NCBI GenBank assembly: GCA_964370825.1
Contig: CAYJKY010000022.1
Location: 1 to 54,857 of the forward strand
Length of the DNA stretch: 54,857 bases
Source of the DNA: CAYJBH01 sp964370825
GTDB taxonomy: Bacteria; Bacillota; Clostridia; Oscillospirales; Ruminococcaceae
Reading direction: 5' to 3'
A model generated the notes under the pieces. The model was given only the letters and a program-made list of their open reading frames with translations, ran no database searches and was not told the DNA's origin. A program made the translations under genes and the position numbers. Position 1 is the stretch's first letter. The number at the start of each line of letters is the position of its first letter. Below are positions 8,229-16,116 of this stretch, piece by piece.

Positions 8229-8262
8229 TGGTGACAACAATATGCTTGTCACCATTTTTTTT
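8229..8262 (+). terminator. intrinsic terminator after mgsA
   Basis: Perfect 9-bp stem TGGTGACAA (8229-8237) / TTGTCACCA (8246-8254), 8-nt loop, followed directly by eight T. Confidence 0.92.
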
Positions 8263-8297
8263 GATACAATAGCAACTACAATCAATCGGAGGTTATC

Positions 8298-10094
8298 ATG
8301 AAGGTTTTAATAGTTATTCTTTCTTTATTATTAATGGTAGGCTGCAACACAGAATCGATACAATCCGACGATACCTCGTCTACCTCCACTCTGCCGCCAC
8401 AGCCGGAGGAGGTGTCCTCTACCGAGCCGACGCCACTGGACGCCGAAACCACCGAAATGCTTTGGTCGCAGCGGCTTTATCCGCTGTACTGGACTGCATT
8501 AAACGGCAAGATGGATGGTAATATCACCATAACAGTAGAGGACATTTCAAGACAGGACATCTTTGAGATGATAATGAGGGAGATAGCCCAGGGCGGTTAT
8601 GACGAGATAGAACAACAGCTGAAGGAGGGTGAGGAACATCAGGATTTGTTGATATCTTTTGATCTACTCGACAGGGTTAGCCTTAAACTCTTCAACACCG
8701 TCTACGACTGGAATGATGTAGAAAACATACATTTTAACGGTGAGCTTGCAACCGTGACCGACGATGCTTGGCAGATAAACCTGTGGTACACACAGTATGC
8801 AGAAACCTACCGCTCCGACATACTCTTTAATGAGATTGTGGATTCAAACACCCACGGCTACCCGAAGGCGAGAATAAACAATACGGAATACTATCCGGAC
8901 GGCACGGTAAAGCTGTACCTGTTTGAGGATCTTTACGGTGATTTCGGAGCCGGTGAATACATGACCACCATGAATGACGTGTTTACCTTTAAAACCGCCG
9001 AGAACGGTAACCTCTACCTTTATGAGATAGAACGAAGCTTTAAGGATGCTGACCTACTGAGCATACCCGAGGGTGTGCAAATGGTAGAGAATTACGAGGA
9101 GTTTGTCGGTCATTATGTCACCACCATAGGTGACAACATTCTCACCTCTGAGGTTATCGACGGTGTTGCGAGCTACCACCTGTCCGATGCGATAACGGGA
9201 AAAAGGGTTGCGAGCCAAAGCTTTCCCAAGGCATCCGATCCTGTATATGAAATATTTGAGTATTTTTATAAAGATGTCGACTACTTTATCGTAAACTCGA
9301 TGGGACGGTATTACATGGTTGATAAAAACCTTGAAACCGAGCCGGAGCTGTTTTTTACCGATGATGCCGACTATAGCTATCTAATATTTTCACCGGACAC
9401 CGAACGCTATATATCCCGCACCGAAGATGGGACGTTGCTTGTCGAAACCGCCACCGGCGAGACGGTGAGCTATAGTGACGAAATGCTGAATGCAACACTT
9501 TTGAATACCGAAGTAAGCACAGCACCAACCTTTTCAAAGTCGGGCCTTGCAACGGTTCTGCCCTTCCGTGAGACGGCTGTGGAGTTTGAAGAGCGATTTA
9601 TACCGGTAAAATTTATTGACAATGACAATGTTGCCTTTGCAGTTGCCGCCTATGAATCCTACAATGGGTATGCCATGTTTGATATAAGGACCGAGAGGAT
9701 GACAAGGTACAGCGATGTAGGCATAGGCTACGAGGGGCTGAGCGGTTATACCGACTTTGCACATGTGTTTACCGATATAAATGACTATTATGTGTACGAC
9801 CTTGAATCCGGTGATATGACCACCCACCAAAGCGACATTGTGAACTACGCCGGCACAATAACCTCGGTTACACAGCAAAGATATGTTTCGATTTTAAAAT
9901 GGGTTAACACAGACGATTCAAGCGCTTTTCGGGTAAAAGTATATCTGTTAGACAGCAAAACGGGAGAGCTTATCGATAAAAACGTTGAGATGGAAATTCC
10001 GCAACGCTCCAATGTAACGGTAGTGCCTCTTTCGGACGGCAGAACGGTGGTAAGCATGTCCCTTTACGGTGACAGTTTAAGATATATCTTCTGA
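8298..10094 (+). CDS. large extracytoplasmic lipoprotein of unknown function
   Basis: 598 aa. The lipobox LLMVGC makes Cys16 the predicted lipidation site after a very short signal peptide, followed by a Ser/Thr/Pro-rich linker (about 17-45). The rest is mainly acidic with repeated strand-like stretches rich in Tyr, Asp and Thr; from about residue 265 these resemble the blades of a beta-propeller, though no recognised family motif is visible. GGAGG lies 6 nt upstream. It stands between the mgsA terminator and the chemoreceptor promoter, so it is probably monocistronic. Function not recognised; a surface sensor or binding protein is possible. Confidence 0.75.
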   Translation: MKVLIVILSLLLMVGCNTESIQSDDTSSTSTLPPQPEEVSSTEPTPLDAETTEMLWSQRLYPLYWTALNGKMDGNITITVEDISRQDIFEMIMREIAQGGYDEIEQQLKEGEEHQDLLISFDLLDRVSLKLFNTVYDWNDVENIHFNGELATVTDDAWQINLWYTQYAETYRSDILFNEIVDSNTHGYPKARINNTEYYPDGTVKLYLFEDLYGDFGAGEYMTTMNDVFTFKTAENGNLYLYEIERSFKDADLLSIPEGVQMVENYEEFVGHYVTTIGDNILTSEVIDGVASYHLSDAITGKRVASQSFPKASDPVYEIFEYFYKDVDYFIVNSMGRYYMVDKNLETEPELFFTDDADYSYLIFSPDTERYISRTEDGTLLVETATGETVSYSDEMLNATLLNTEVSTAPTFSKSGLATVLPFRETAVEFEERFIPVKFIDNDNVAFAVAAYESYNGYAMFDIRTERMTRYSDVGIGYEGLSGYTDFAHVFTDINDYYVYDLESGDMTTHQSDIVNYAGTITSVTQQRYVSILKWVNTDDSSAFRVKVYLLDSKTGELIDKNVEMEIPQRSNVTVVPLSDGRTVVSMSLYGDSLRYIF

Positions 10095-10165
10095 CGACAA
10101 CCATCTCCCCTATGTACACTGATATAAAAAAAAGAGTTTTTTTTGTTAAATCAATGAGAAAAATG

Positions 10166-10194
10166 TTGTAAAAAAATTCAGAAAGTGATATAAT
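10166..10194 (+). promoter_or_regulatory. promoter of the chemoreceptor gene
   Basis: TTGTAA (10166-10171) and perfect TATAAT (10189-10194), 17-bp spacer, about 30 bp before the start codon. Confidence 0.75.
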
Positions 10195-10226
10195 TTTTAT
10201 ACAGTTTAGAAAAAGGGAGACAGGTG

Positions 10227-12233
10227 ATGAAATCAATCAAACTAAAGATTTTGACCTTGGCTATGTCATTGCTACTAATCAGTATTTTAGCCATTAGCAT
10301 AAGCTCGGTGCTTGGCACATACAATAGCACCATGTATGCCTTAGAGGAATCCATGGCGGCGACCATTGATGCAACTGCCGACATGATGGAGGTTCAGCTG
10401 GAATCCTATCAGGAACTTGCAAAGCAGTTTGCGGTTGATCCGATATTATCACAGGAGGTTCCGGAAGAGGGTGACGAAACTTCTGATGGCAGATCATACG
10501 CATCGGTCAGAACCGAAATACTGGACTATGCCGAAACACTAAAACCCATTCACGACATTGAATCTATAGATATATTGAGTGTGGATGGAATCGCACTTAA
10601 TAACGGAATGGATTTCTCGTCAGCTCCCTTCTTCACCGTACCAAGGGATACAGGAGAACCGTATGTTGCCGACCCTACACTTAGTCCCGAAACAGGCGAG
10701 TTGACAATGCCGGTAACTGCACCGATAATAAGGAACGGCAACTTCGAAGGTGTTGCATTGTTTGCGGTTAATCCGGTAATCTTTTCTGAAATTATCGCCG
10801 GAGTCGCAATTGGAGAGGGAAGCACCGTCACTATTATAGATCAAAACGGTAACACCATTGCTTTCAATGACACACGGCTTGTATTCGACGCATTTAATAC
10901 AATAAACGAGGCTAAAACCGATCCATCTCTACAGGCACTTGCAGATATGGAACAGAGACTGATATCAGGGGGCGAGGGCTTTGACTCGGTACATTACGAC
11001 GATGCCGATTGGTTCTCGGCCTATACCCAGATTGACGATTCTAACGGCTGGGGTATCTATATCTTAGCACATCAAGAGGTATTCCTTGCACAGATGATAA
11101 CCTCTATAATAGTGATACTGGTTTTAAGTGTGGTCATAATTGTCATTGCAGCGTTTGTAATCATTTTTGTTTCAAACAAAATATCAAAACCGATAACCGT
11201 CTGTGTTGACCGACTTAACCTTGTAGCACAGGGCGACCTCAACTCTCCCATGCCGGAAGTCAATACTTCCGATGAAACCGGCATACTTGCTAACTCAACC
11301 GCCTCCATCGTCAACTCGGTGTCGGTGATGATAAACGATTTAAACTATGTGCTTTCCGAGGTTGCCGCAGGTAACTTCACGGTACAGAGCAGGGCAAAGG
11401 AATACTATATAGGCGATTTCAACTCGTTAAGCGGCTCGCTTGAGCAGATCGTTTCAACCCTTTCCTTAACAATGCGCAAGATAAATGATGTCTCCGATCA
11501 GGTAAGCAACGGTAACAATCAGGTTGCACTCGGAGCACAATCACTGGCACAAGGTGCAATAGAGCAGGCCTCGGCTGTTGAGGAACTCTCCGCAACCATC
11601 GACGATATCGCCGGCAAGATAGGCGAGACAGCGCATGATTCGCAAAGTGCAAAGATGGCAAACGAAAAGGCTCAGCAGGCACTCGGAGTTAGCAACGAGC
11701 AGATGCAGGAGATGGTTGCCGCCATGGCAAACATCAGTGAAAAATCTATGCAGATAAGCAACATAATCAAGGCTATTGACGACATTGCTTTCCAAACAAA
11801 CATACTCTCACTCAACGCCTCGGTTGAGGCGGCAAGGGCGGGCACAGCCGGCAGAAGCTTTGCGGTTGTAGCGGATGAAGTTCGCAGTCTTGCAACTAAG
11901 TCGGCACAGTCGGCAAGCGATACCGCTGCACTTATCGAGGAAACGGTCGCAGCCGTTGAGGTAGGAAACAAAATTGCCGCAAGCACCTCAGAATCCATTA
12001 ATATAGCAATTGACAGTGCAAACGAGCTGAGCTCACTTGTTGACAGCATTGCTATTGCCTCGGTAACCCAATCCGAGGGTGCAAAGCAGGTCAGCATTGG
12101 AATAGAGCAGATCTCTGCCGTAGTTCAAACAAACTCCGCAACCGCAGAGGAGAGCGCCGCAACCAGCGAGGAGCTTTCCGGCCAATCTCAGATACTCAAG
12201 GAGCTGCTCTCCGAATTCACTCTCGATAAATAA
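10227..12233 (+). CDS. methyl-accepting chemotaxis protein (Cache-type sensor)
   Basis: 668 aa with TM1 at about 6-28, an extracellular double-Cache-like sensor (about 30-285), TM2 at about 290-315, HAMP (316-370) and a long cytoplasmic coiled coil. The conserved signalling hairpin is present as IDDIAFQTNILSLNASVEAA followed by RAG and SFAVVADEVRSLA. Glu/Gln/Ala-rich heptads flank it as likely methylation sites. GTG at 10224 is in frame, but ATG at 10227 is better spaced (7 nt) from GGGAG. No other chemotaxis gene is nearby. The ligand is unknown; Cache domains usually bind amino acids or organic acids. Confidence 0.95.
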   Translation: MKSIKLKILTLAMSLLLISILAISISSVLGTYNSTMYALEESMAATIDATADMMEVQLESYQELAKQFAVDPILSQEVPEEGDETSDGRSYASVRTEILDYAETLKPIHDIESIDILSVDGIALNNGMDFSSAPFFTVPRDTGEPYVADPTLSPETGELTMPVTAPIIRNGNFEGVALFAVNPVIFSEIIAGVAIGEGSTVTIIDQNGNTIAFNDTRLVFDAFNTINEAKTDPSLQALADMEQRLISGGEGFDSVHYDDADWFSAYTQIDDSNGWGIYILAHQEVFLAQMITSIIVILVLSVVIIVIAAFVIIFVSNKISKPITVCVDRLNLVAQGDLNSPMPEVNTSDETGILANSTASIVNSVSVMINDLNYVLSEVAAGNFTVQSRAKEYYIGDFNSLSGSLEQIVSTLSLTMRKINDVSDQVSNGNNQVALGAQSLAQGAIEQASAVEELSATIDDIAGKIGETAHDSQSAKMANEKAQQALGVSNEQMQEMVAAMANISEKSMQISNIIKAIDDIAFQTNILSLNASVEAARAGTAGRSFAVVADEVRSLATKSAQSASDTAALIEETVAAVEVGNKIAASTSESINIAIDSANELSSLVDSIAIASVTQSEGAKQVSIGIEQISAVVQTNSATAEESAATSEELSGQSQILKELLSEFTLDK

Positions 12234-12262
12234 AACAAATCACATACAGCAGGAGAATATTT

Positions 12263-12277
12263 ATGTACAATAGGTAG
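12263..12277 (+). CDS. uORF leader peptide MYNR
   Basis: ATG TAC AAT AGG TAG, four codons, with AGGAG 7 nt upstream. Its last codons overlap both leader pairing segments, so a ribosome stalled here would alter folding downstream. Too short for homology; support comes from the ribosome site and position. Confidence 0.6.
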   Translation: MYNR

Positions 12278-12295
12278 ACAAGAATTTTTCAATAG

Positions 12296-12404
12296 ACGGT
12301 GTGGGTTTCTTTCCCCTTGTCATGAAAAATCTGTGTTTACCTTTTGGTCAGACGTAGGCGGTTGTTCCGTCACATTTTACCTATTAATAAAACACCGTTT
12401 TTTT
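12296..12404 (+). terminator. leader terminator 1 (long-range stem)
   Basis: ACGGTGT (12296-12302) pairs with ACACCGT (12392-12398), followed by T-run 12398-12404. The roughly 90-nt interior contains smaller hairpins that could bring the arms together. Alone it would be weak; it is probably conditional. Confidence 0.5.
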
Positions 12405-12407
12405 CGT

Positions 12408-12450
12408 AGCCAAGGACTTGAAATTCATTTACAAGCCCTTGGCTTTTTTT
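12408..12450 (+). terminator. leader terminator 2
   Basis: AGCCAAGG (12408-12415) / CCTTGGCT (12437-12444), continued by CTTG/CAAG after one mismatch, an 11-nt loop and a seven-T tail. A canonical terminator placed 55 nt before the ABC-F start, so expression needs read-through. Confidence 0.85.
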
Positions 12451-12505
12451 GAACCTCACTTTTGAGGACAAAAACAGTGTTTGCAGGGTTAGATATGGAG
12501 GTAAT

Positions 12506-13990
12506 ATGTCACAGATAAGCGTTAACAATCTCACCTTTGGTTACGACGGAGGTTATGAAAACATTTTTGAGGATGTATCATTTATTATAGATACCGACTG
12601 GCGACTCGGCTTTTGCGGTCGAAACGGTCGGGGAAAAACCACCTTTTTAAACCTACTTCTCGGTAAATATTCCTACTCCGGTAGCATAAGCGGACCCGTT
12701 GATTTTGAGTATTTTCCCTACGAGGTGTCGAGCAAGGAGGTTGACACTATAGAAATAGTTGATAACATCACAGATGGTTGTGACTGGCGTATTTTCAAGG
12801 AGCTTTCGCTCTTAAAGGTTGACTCCGAGCTACTATATCGCTCCTTTAACACCCTCTCAAACGGCGAGCAAACAAAGGTACTGCTTGCCGCACTATTCTG
12901 TCGTGAGAACAGCTTTCTTCTTATCGACGAGCCTACAAATCATCTCGATGTTGAGGCGAGACAAACGGTCGCAGATTATTTAAACTCCAAATCCGGCTTT
13001 ATTTTAGTGTCGCATGACAGGGCTTTTTTAGATAGCTGTATCGACCACACCCTCTCGATAAATCGTGCCGATATAGAGATAATAAAAGGTAACTTTTCGG
13101 TCTGGTATGAGCATCGGCAACGCCGAGATGCCTTTGAACTTGCCGAGAATGAAAAGCTGAAAAAGGATATAAAACGGTTAAAACAGAGCGCACTGCAAAA
13201 GGGCGAATGGGCAGACGCAGCAGAGCGACGTAAAATCGGCTTTAACCCGAACGAGGTGGAAAAATCGCAGGGACGCCGTCCCTTTGAGGCGGCAAAGGCT
13301 AAGGCGAGCATGAAGAGGATGAAGGCAATAGAAAAGCGGCAGAGTGCGGCGATAACCGAAAAGGAGTCACTGCTTAAAAACCTTGAAAAATCCGATAGCC
13401 TAAAGCTGCTACCCCTCAACTTTCATTCGAAAAGGCTGATCGAATTTAAGGGTGTTTCGTTGAGTTATGGCGAGCGTAAAATTTTTGCCGAGCTAACTTT
13501 TAACCTTAATACCGGCGACCGCCTTGCGATAAGAGGCAAAAATGGATGCGGAAAAACCAGCATTATCAAACTTATCATGGGCGAAGATATAAGTCACGAG
13601 GGCGATGTTTATATTGCAAAGGGCTTGCAGATATCCTATGTTAGCCAAAATACATCGCACCTACACGGCAGTTTTTTGAACTACGAACAGGAAAATGGAC
13701 TGGACTCGGCACTGTTTCGGGCGATACTTCGCAAGCTTGATTTTTCGAGGTTGCACTTTGAAATGTCGATAGATGCATTTAGCGAGGGACAAAAAAAGAA
13801 GTTGCTACTTGCACACTCCTTAGCCACGATGGCTCATCTATATATATGGGATGAACCGCTAAACTATATCGATATACTGTCACGAATTCAGATAGAACAG
13901 CTCATACAAGAGTACAGCCCCACCATGATTTTTGTGGAGCATGACAGCCTGTTTTGCGAAAACGTTGCAACCGTGACGGTCGATTTATAA
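12506..13990 (+). CDS. Lsa/CplR-type ABC-F ribosomal protection protein
   Basis: 494-aa cytoplasmic protein with two ATPase domains and no membrane segments. Domain 1 has Walker A GRNGRGKTT, signature LSNGEQTK and Walker B FLLIDEPTNHLD. A charged inter-domain linker (about 200-310) forms the antibiotic-resistance arm. Domain 2 has GKNGCGKTS, signature FSEGQKKK and Walker B YIWDEPLNYID. The Lsa-type pattern matches clostridial CplR proteins, which protect ribosomes from pleuromutilins, lincosamides and streptogramin A. Start 12506 is chosen for GGAGG (12497-12501); the frame is open 19 codons further up but overlaps the leader terminator. The resistance spectrum is inferred from family. Confidence 0.9.
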   Translation: MSQISVNNLTFGYDGGYENIFEDVSFIIDTDWRLGFCGRNGRGKTTFLNLLLGKYSYSGSISGPVDFEYFPYEVSSKEVDTIEIVDNITDGCDWRIFKELSLLKVDSELLYRSFNTLSNGEQTKVLLAALFCRENSFLLIDEPTNHLDVEARQTVADYLNSKSGFILVSHDRAFLDSCIDHTLSINRADIEIIKGNFSVWYEHRQRRDAFELAENEKLKKDIKRLKQSALQKGEWADAAERRKIGFNPNEVEKSQGRRPFEAAKAKASMKRMKAIEKRQSAAITEKESLLKNLEKSDSLKLLPLNFHSKRLIEFKGVSLSYGERKIFAELTFNLNTGDRLAIRGKNGCGKTSIIKLIMGEDISHEGDVYIAKGLQISYVSQNTSHLHGSFLNYEQENGLDSALFRAILRKLDFSRLHFEMSIDAFSEGQKKKLLLAHSLATMAHLYIWDEPLNYIDILSRIQIEQLIQEYSPTMIFVEHDSLFCENVATVTVDL

Positions 13991-14008
13991 TCAATCAACT
14001 TGAAAAGC

Positions 14009-14227
14009 GATATGTTTTATCTCAAAGCGATATATTTATATCTCAAAGCGATATATTTATATCNNNNNNNNNNNNNNNNNNNNNNNNNNNNNNNNNNNNN
14101 NNNNNNNNNNNNNNNNNNNNNNNNNNNNNNNNNNNNNNNNNNNNNNNNNNNNNNNNNNNNNNNGATATGTTTTATCTCAAAGCGATATATTTATATCTCA
14201 AAGCGATATATTTATATCGCTTGAGAT
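14009..14227. repeat. tandem repeat array of 20-21-bp units, interrupted by gap
   Basis: Units start GATATATTTATATC and are joined by TCAAAGC, giving a 21-bp unit. Each flank of the gap begins with a 20-bp variant unit (GATATGTTTTATC) and then two standard units. The stretch 14009-14063 is identical over 55 nt to 14164-14218. GATATA-TT-TATATC inside each unit is a small palindrome. The last unit extends into a long hairpin (14195-14210 with 14213-14227, one bulged base). The true copy number is hidden by the gap. Confidence 0.85.
14064..14163. other. assembly gap of 100 N
   Basis: Exactly 100 undetermined bases, the conventional filler for a scaffold join of unknown length. It lies inside the tandem array, which explains the assembly break. 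Nothing can be said of its content. Confidence 0.98.
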
Positions 14228-14251
14228 TTGGGGCGCACAAGGTGTGCAGTT
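14226..14251. repeat. dispersed element, copy 1 (ATTTGGGGCGCACAA)
   Basis: Begins ATTTGGGGCGCACAA and ends GTGTGCAGTT; 24 of 26 positions match 30989-31014. GCACA and TGTGC form an inverted repeat. The two copies sit in gene-free DNA next to tandem repeats, suggesting a shared intergenic repeat family. Confidence 0.65.
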
Positions 14252-14294
14252 GAGCTGCTATAATCAGCTTAAAAGCATCATAGAACGCCAAAAT

Positions 14295-14327
14295 CACTCC
14301 TAACCAAGGCATCCTTAGCTAGGAGTG
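14295..14327 (-). terminator. hairpin terminator downstream of rpsT
   Basis: On the minus strand a 15-bp hairpin starts CACTCCTAGCTAAGG, has a 3-nt loop (ATG) and closes with CCTTGGTTAGGAGTG (two G-T wobbles), followed by ATTTT. The T-run is short, but the stem is strong and 40 nt after the rpsT stop. Confidence 0.7.
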
Positions 14328-14367
14328 TATTAACCAAAAGAAAAAACTACTTTACGTTAAAAGATTT

Positions 14368-14634
14368 TTATTTGTGGTGATGAATAGGGCCGGCGTTTGC
14401 AGCTCTCATAATCTTAGAAACGCGACGAGCAGCGGTCTTCTTATGAAGAACACCCTTTGTACATGCTCTATCAACGGTGGAAACCGCCTTTGCAAGATCA
14501 AACTCATGTCCTGTCTCGATAGCCGTTATCGTTTTTTTAATGGTAGAACGCAGATTTGACTTGATAGCCTTGTTGCGCTCGGTCTCCTTGCGAGTCTGAA
14601 TAACTCTGTCCTTCTGAGACTTAATATTTGCCAT
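14368..14634 (-). CDS. rpsT: 30S ribosomal protein S20
   Basis: 88-aa small-subunit protein that binds 16S rRNA early in assembly. The sequence is typical: N-terminal MANIKSQKDRVIQTRK, Lys/Arg-rich helices, and a C-terminal KGVLHKKTAARRVSKIMRA segment. AAAGGAG lies 8 nt before the ATG. The gene is monocistronic, with its own promoter and hairpin terminator. Confidence 0.98.
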   Translation of the reverse strand: MANIKSQKDRVIQTRKETERNKAIKSNLRSTIKKTITAIETGHEFDLAKAVSTVDRACTKGVLHKKTAARRVSKIMRAANAGPIHHHK

Positions 14635-14687
14635 CCGAATTGCTCCTTTAGATTTATTTTTATTATTCTGTAATAATCAGCTTTAAT

Positions 14688-14716
14688 ATAATACCACAAA
14701 TAAAACAATAATGCAA
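14688..14716 (-). promoter_or_regulatory. promoter of rpsT
   Basis: Minus-strand TTGCAT (14711-14716) and TATTAT (14688-14693), spacer 17 bp, with an extended -10 TGG. Confidence 0.6.
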
Positions 14717-14763
14717 CCCCTAATGCAATTTTTTTATTTTATCACAGCATAATTATTAAAAAA

Positions 14764-16017
14764 TCACCCTTGTGCTACCTCCATTGCGATTTCGGCCCAC
14801 TCGGTCAGCCTTTTGGGGTCCTTCCTCACGGTGGAAATATCCTTTAATATATACTCAAGGTTTGCATTGTTCGCCTTCGCTAAATCATAGGATAGCTGCA
14901 AATCCTTCCTAACCGCCTCTTTATCGAAGGAGTCGGTTGCAAGAAATGCCGGTGACGGCTTGTTCGACATTACGATTTCGGTTCCGATTTTCTCGGCAAA
15001 ACTTTTCCTATCACTCCAGGGGCTACAGGAGATTTTTTTGACATTTTTCAGCCTTTTCACTATCTCCAACCTGTCGTCCAACCTGTCGCAACAGCCATAA
15101 TACAGCATCCCGAAATATTTTGAAAGTTTTTCTACATAAGGAAATTCAAATTCCTCAAACATCTCCGGAGAAATTCCGGTGAAAATCTGTGCGAGCCCAA
15201 ACGCCCATGTGTTTTGCGAAACACTTTCGTGAGCAGGATTAAAATCGGGCATAAGCTCGTCGGTGAATATGTGTGAGCAATGACAATATGTTGTTGCAAT
15301 ATCATGAATCTTAAGCTCGTTGCCCTTCTCTATTGCGCTTATTGTGGATTCTGTCATTCTTTTCATAGCTGCATGTACAAACTCCGGCTCGGTGAGCACG
15401 TTAATATATGAGTTTTCCACCCCCATGTACTCCGACAGAACATCCCAAAGCCCCAAATAAAATCCGTAGTTCAGATGACTGCCGATATGATTTCTCATAA
15501 GTATGGGTGCTGTGTCCTTAAAGATTATCTTCGCCTCATCCTCATGTTCCTTGGTGAGACTTTTGTCGTAGACAATCTCCATATCCTTTATCTTCTCGAC
15601 ATCCTCTTCAGATTCTATAACCGAGTTAAAGTACATACCCTTAGCCGTTGAATCCTTTTCTCCTCTTACATCTACATCCAACGTAACTCCGTAGCCACTA
15701 CATGTCGTCGATATCGGCACAGAAATATACGGCTCTAATACCATATCCACCGGGAAATGCTCCCACTTATAAATGTTGAAACGAAGCCCTTCCTCAATAC
15801 TACGCCAGAACGGATCGCTAATCACTGCCGTTAAATCTTTGCACATAATTTCGTTGGTTGGTAGCTGATCCATACAGACCATAGGCCTTTGCATTTTACC
15901 GGAATTAAGTGCCCGCCAAAGTTTAATTTTTTCCTTATGTATAGGTAAATTCGCATACCCCATGTATTTTTCGGAAAGACTTCTTAAAACATCGATTTCG
16001 TTGGTGTTCAGATTCAT
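14764..16017 (-). CDS. uroporphyrinogen decarboxylase (URO-D)-fold protein
   Basis: 417-aa cytoplasmic protein of the URO-D superfamily, the TIM-barrel group that also includes corrinoid methyltransferases such as MtaA. The C-terminal half shows the barrel pattern FGMLYYGCCDRLDD, VKKISCSPWSDR and EIVMSNKPSPAF. The Cys-Cys pair and the His-Cys-His of TTYCHCSHIF are candidate metal ligands. It lacks the classical heme-enzyme N-terminal Arg motif, so true URO-D activity is unlikely. Its gene follows an AraC regulator on the same strand (99 nt apart), as often seen for these clostridial paralogues. No corrinoid protein or methyltransferase partner is in the window. Substrate unknown. Confidence 0.7.
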   Translation of the reverse strand: MNLNTNEIDVLRSLSEKYMGYANLPIHKEKIKLWRALNSGKMQRPMVCMDQLPTNEIMCKDLTAVISDPFWRSIEEGLRFNIYKWEHFPVDMVLEPYISVPISTTCSGYGVTLDVDVRGEKDSTAKGMYFNSVIESEEDVEKIKDMEIVYDKSLTKEHEDEAKIIFKDTAPILMRNHIGSHLNYGFYLGLWDVLSEYMGVENSYINVLTEPEFVHAAMKRMTESTISAIEKGNELKIHDIATTYCHCSHIFTDELMPDFNPAHESVSQNTWAFGLAQIFTGISPEMFEEFEFPYVEKLSKYFGMLYYGCCDRLDDRLEIVKRLKNVKKISCSPWSDRKSFAEKIGTEIVMSNKPSPAFLATDSFDKEAVRKDLQLSYDLAKANNANLEYILKDISTVRKDPKRLTEWAEIAMEVAQG

Positions 16018-16116
16018 GACCGCTCCTCATGTTTAATTTTATAAGTAATATTATATAAGCATCATTGGAAAATGTAAACCTTTAAAATTACCCTGTTTTA
16101 CCTTAAAATTAACATT

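Larger units (their letters stand above)
12251..12450 (+). promoter_or_regulatory. attenuator leader of the ABC-F gene
   Basis: A 200-nt leader between the chemoreceptor and the ABC-F gene holds a ribosome site (AGGAG, 12251-12255), a four-codon uORF, two terminator-like structures and competing long-range pairings. AATAGGTA inside the uORF (12269-12276) can pair with TACCTATT (12378-12385). GGTAGAC (12273-12279) can pair with GTTTACC (12335-12341). Both cross the first terminator stem and so exclude it. This fits ribosome-dependent attenuation, the usual control of resistance ABC-F genes. No separate promoter was seen in the 30 bp before the uORF; transcription may enter from the 3' end of the chemoreceptor gene. 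Confidence 0.72.

Noticed and set aside
10224..10226. GTG start for the chemoreceptor
   Set aside because: The adjacent ATG at 10227 has better spacing from GGGAG.
12251..12450. T-box or metabolite riboswitch in the ABC-F leader
   Set aside because: No T-box sequence or specifier loop; the uORF and ABC-F context fit ribosome-dependent attenuation better.
14009..14218. Possible CRISPR array (regular short repeats)
   Set aside because: Units are contiguous 20-21-bp tandem repeats without unique spacers, and no cas gene is in the window.
13954..14253. Frames running through the N gap
   Set aside because: They exist only because N codons are read as open; flanking parts translate the repeat array.
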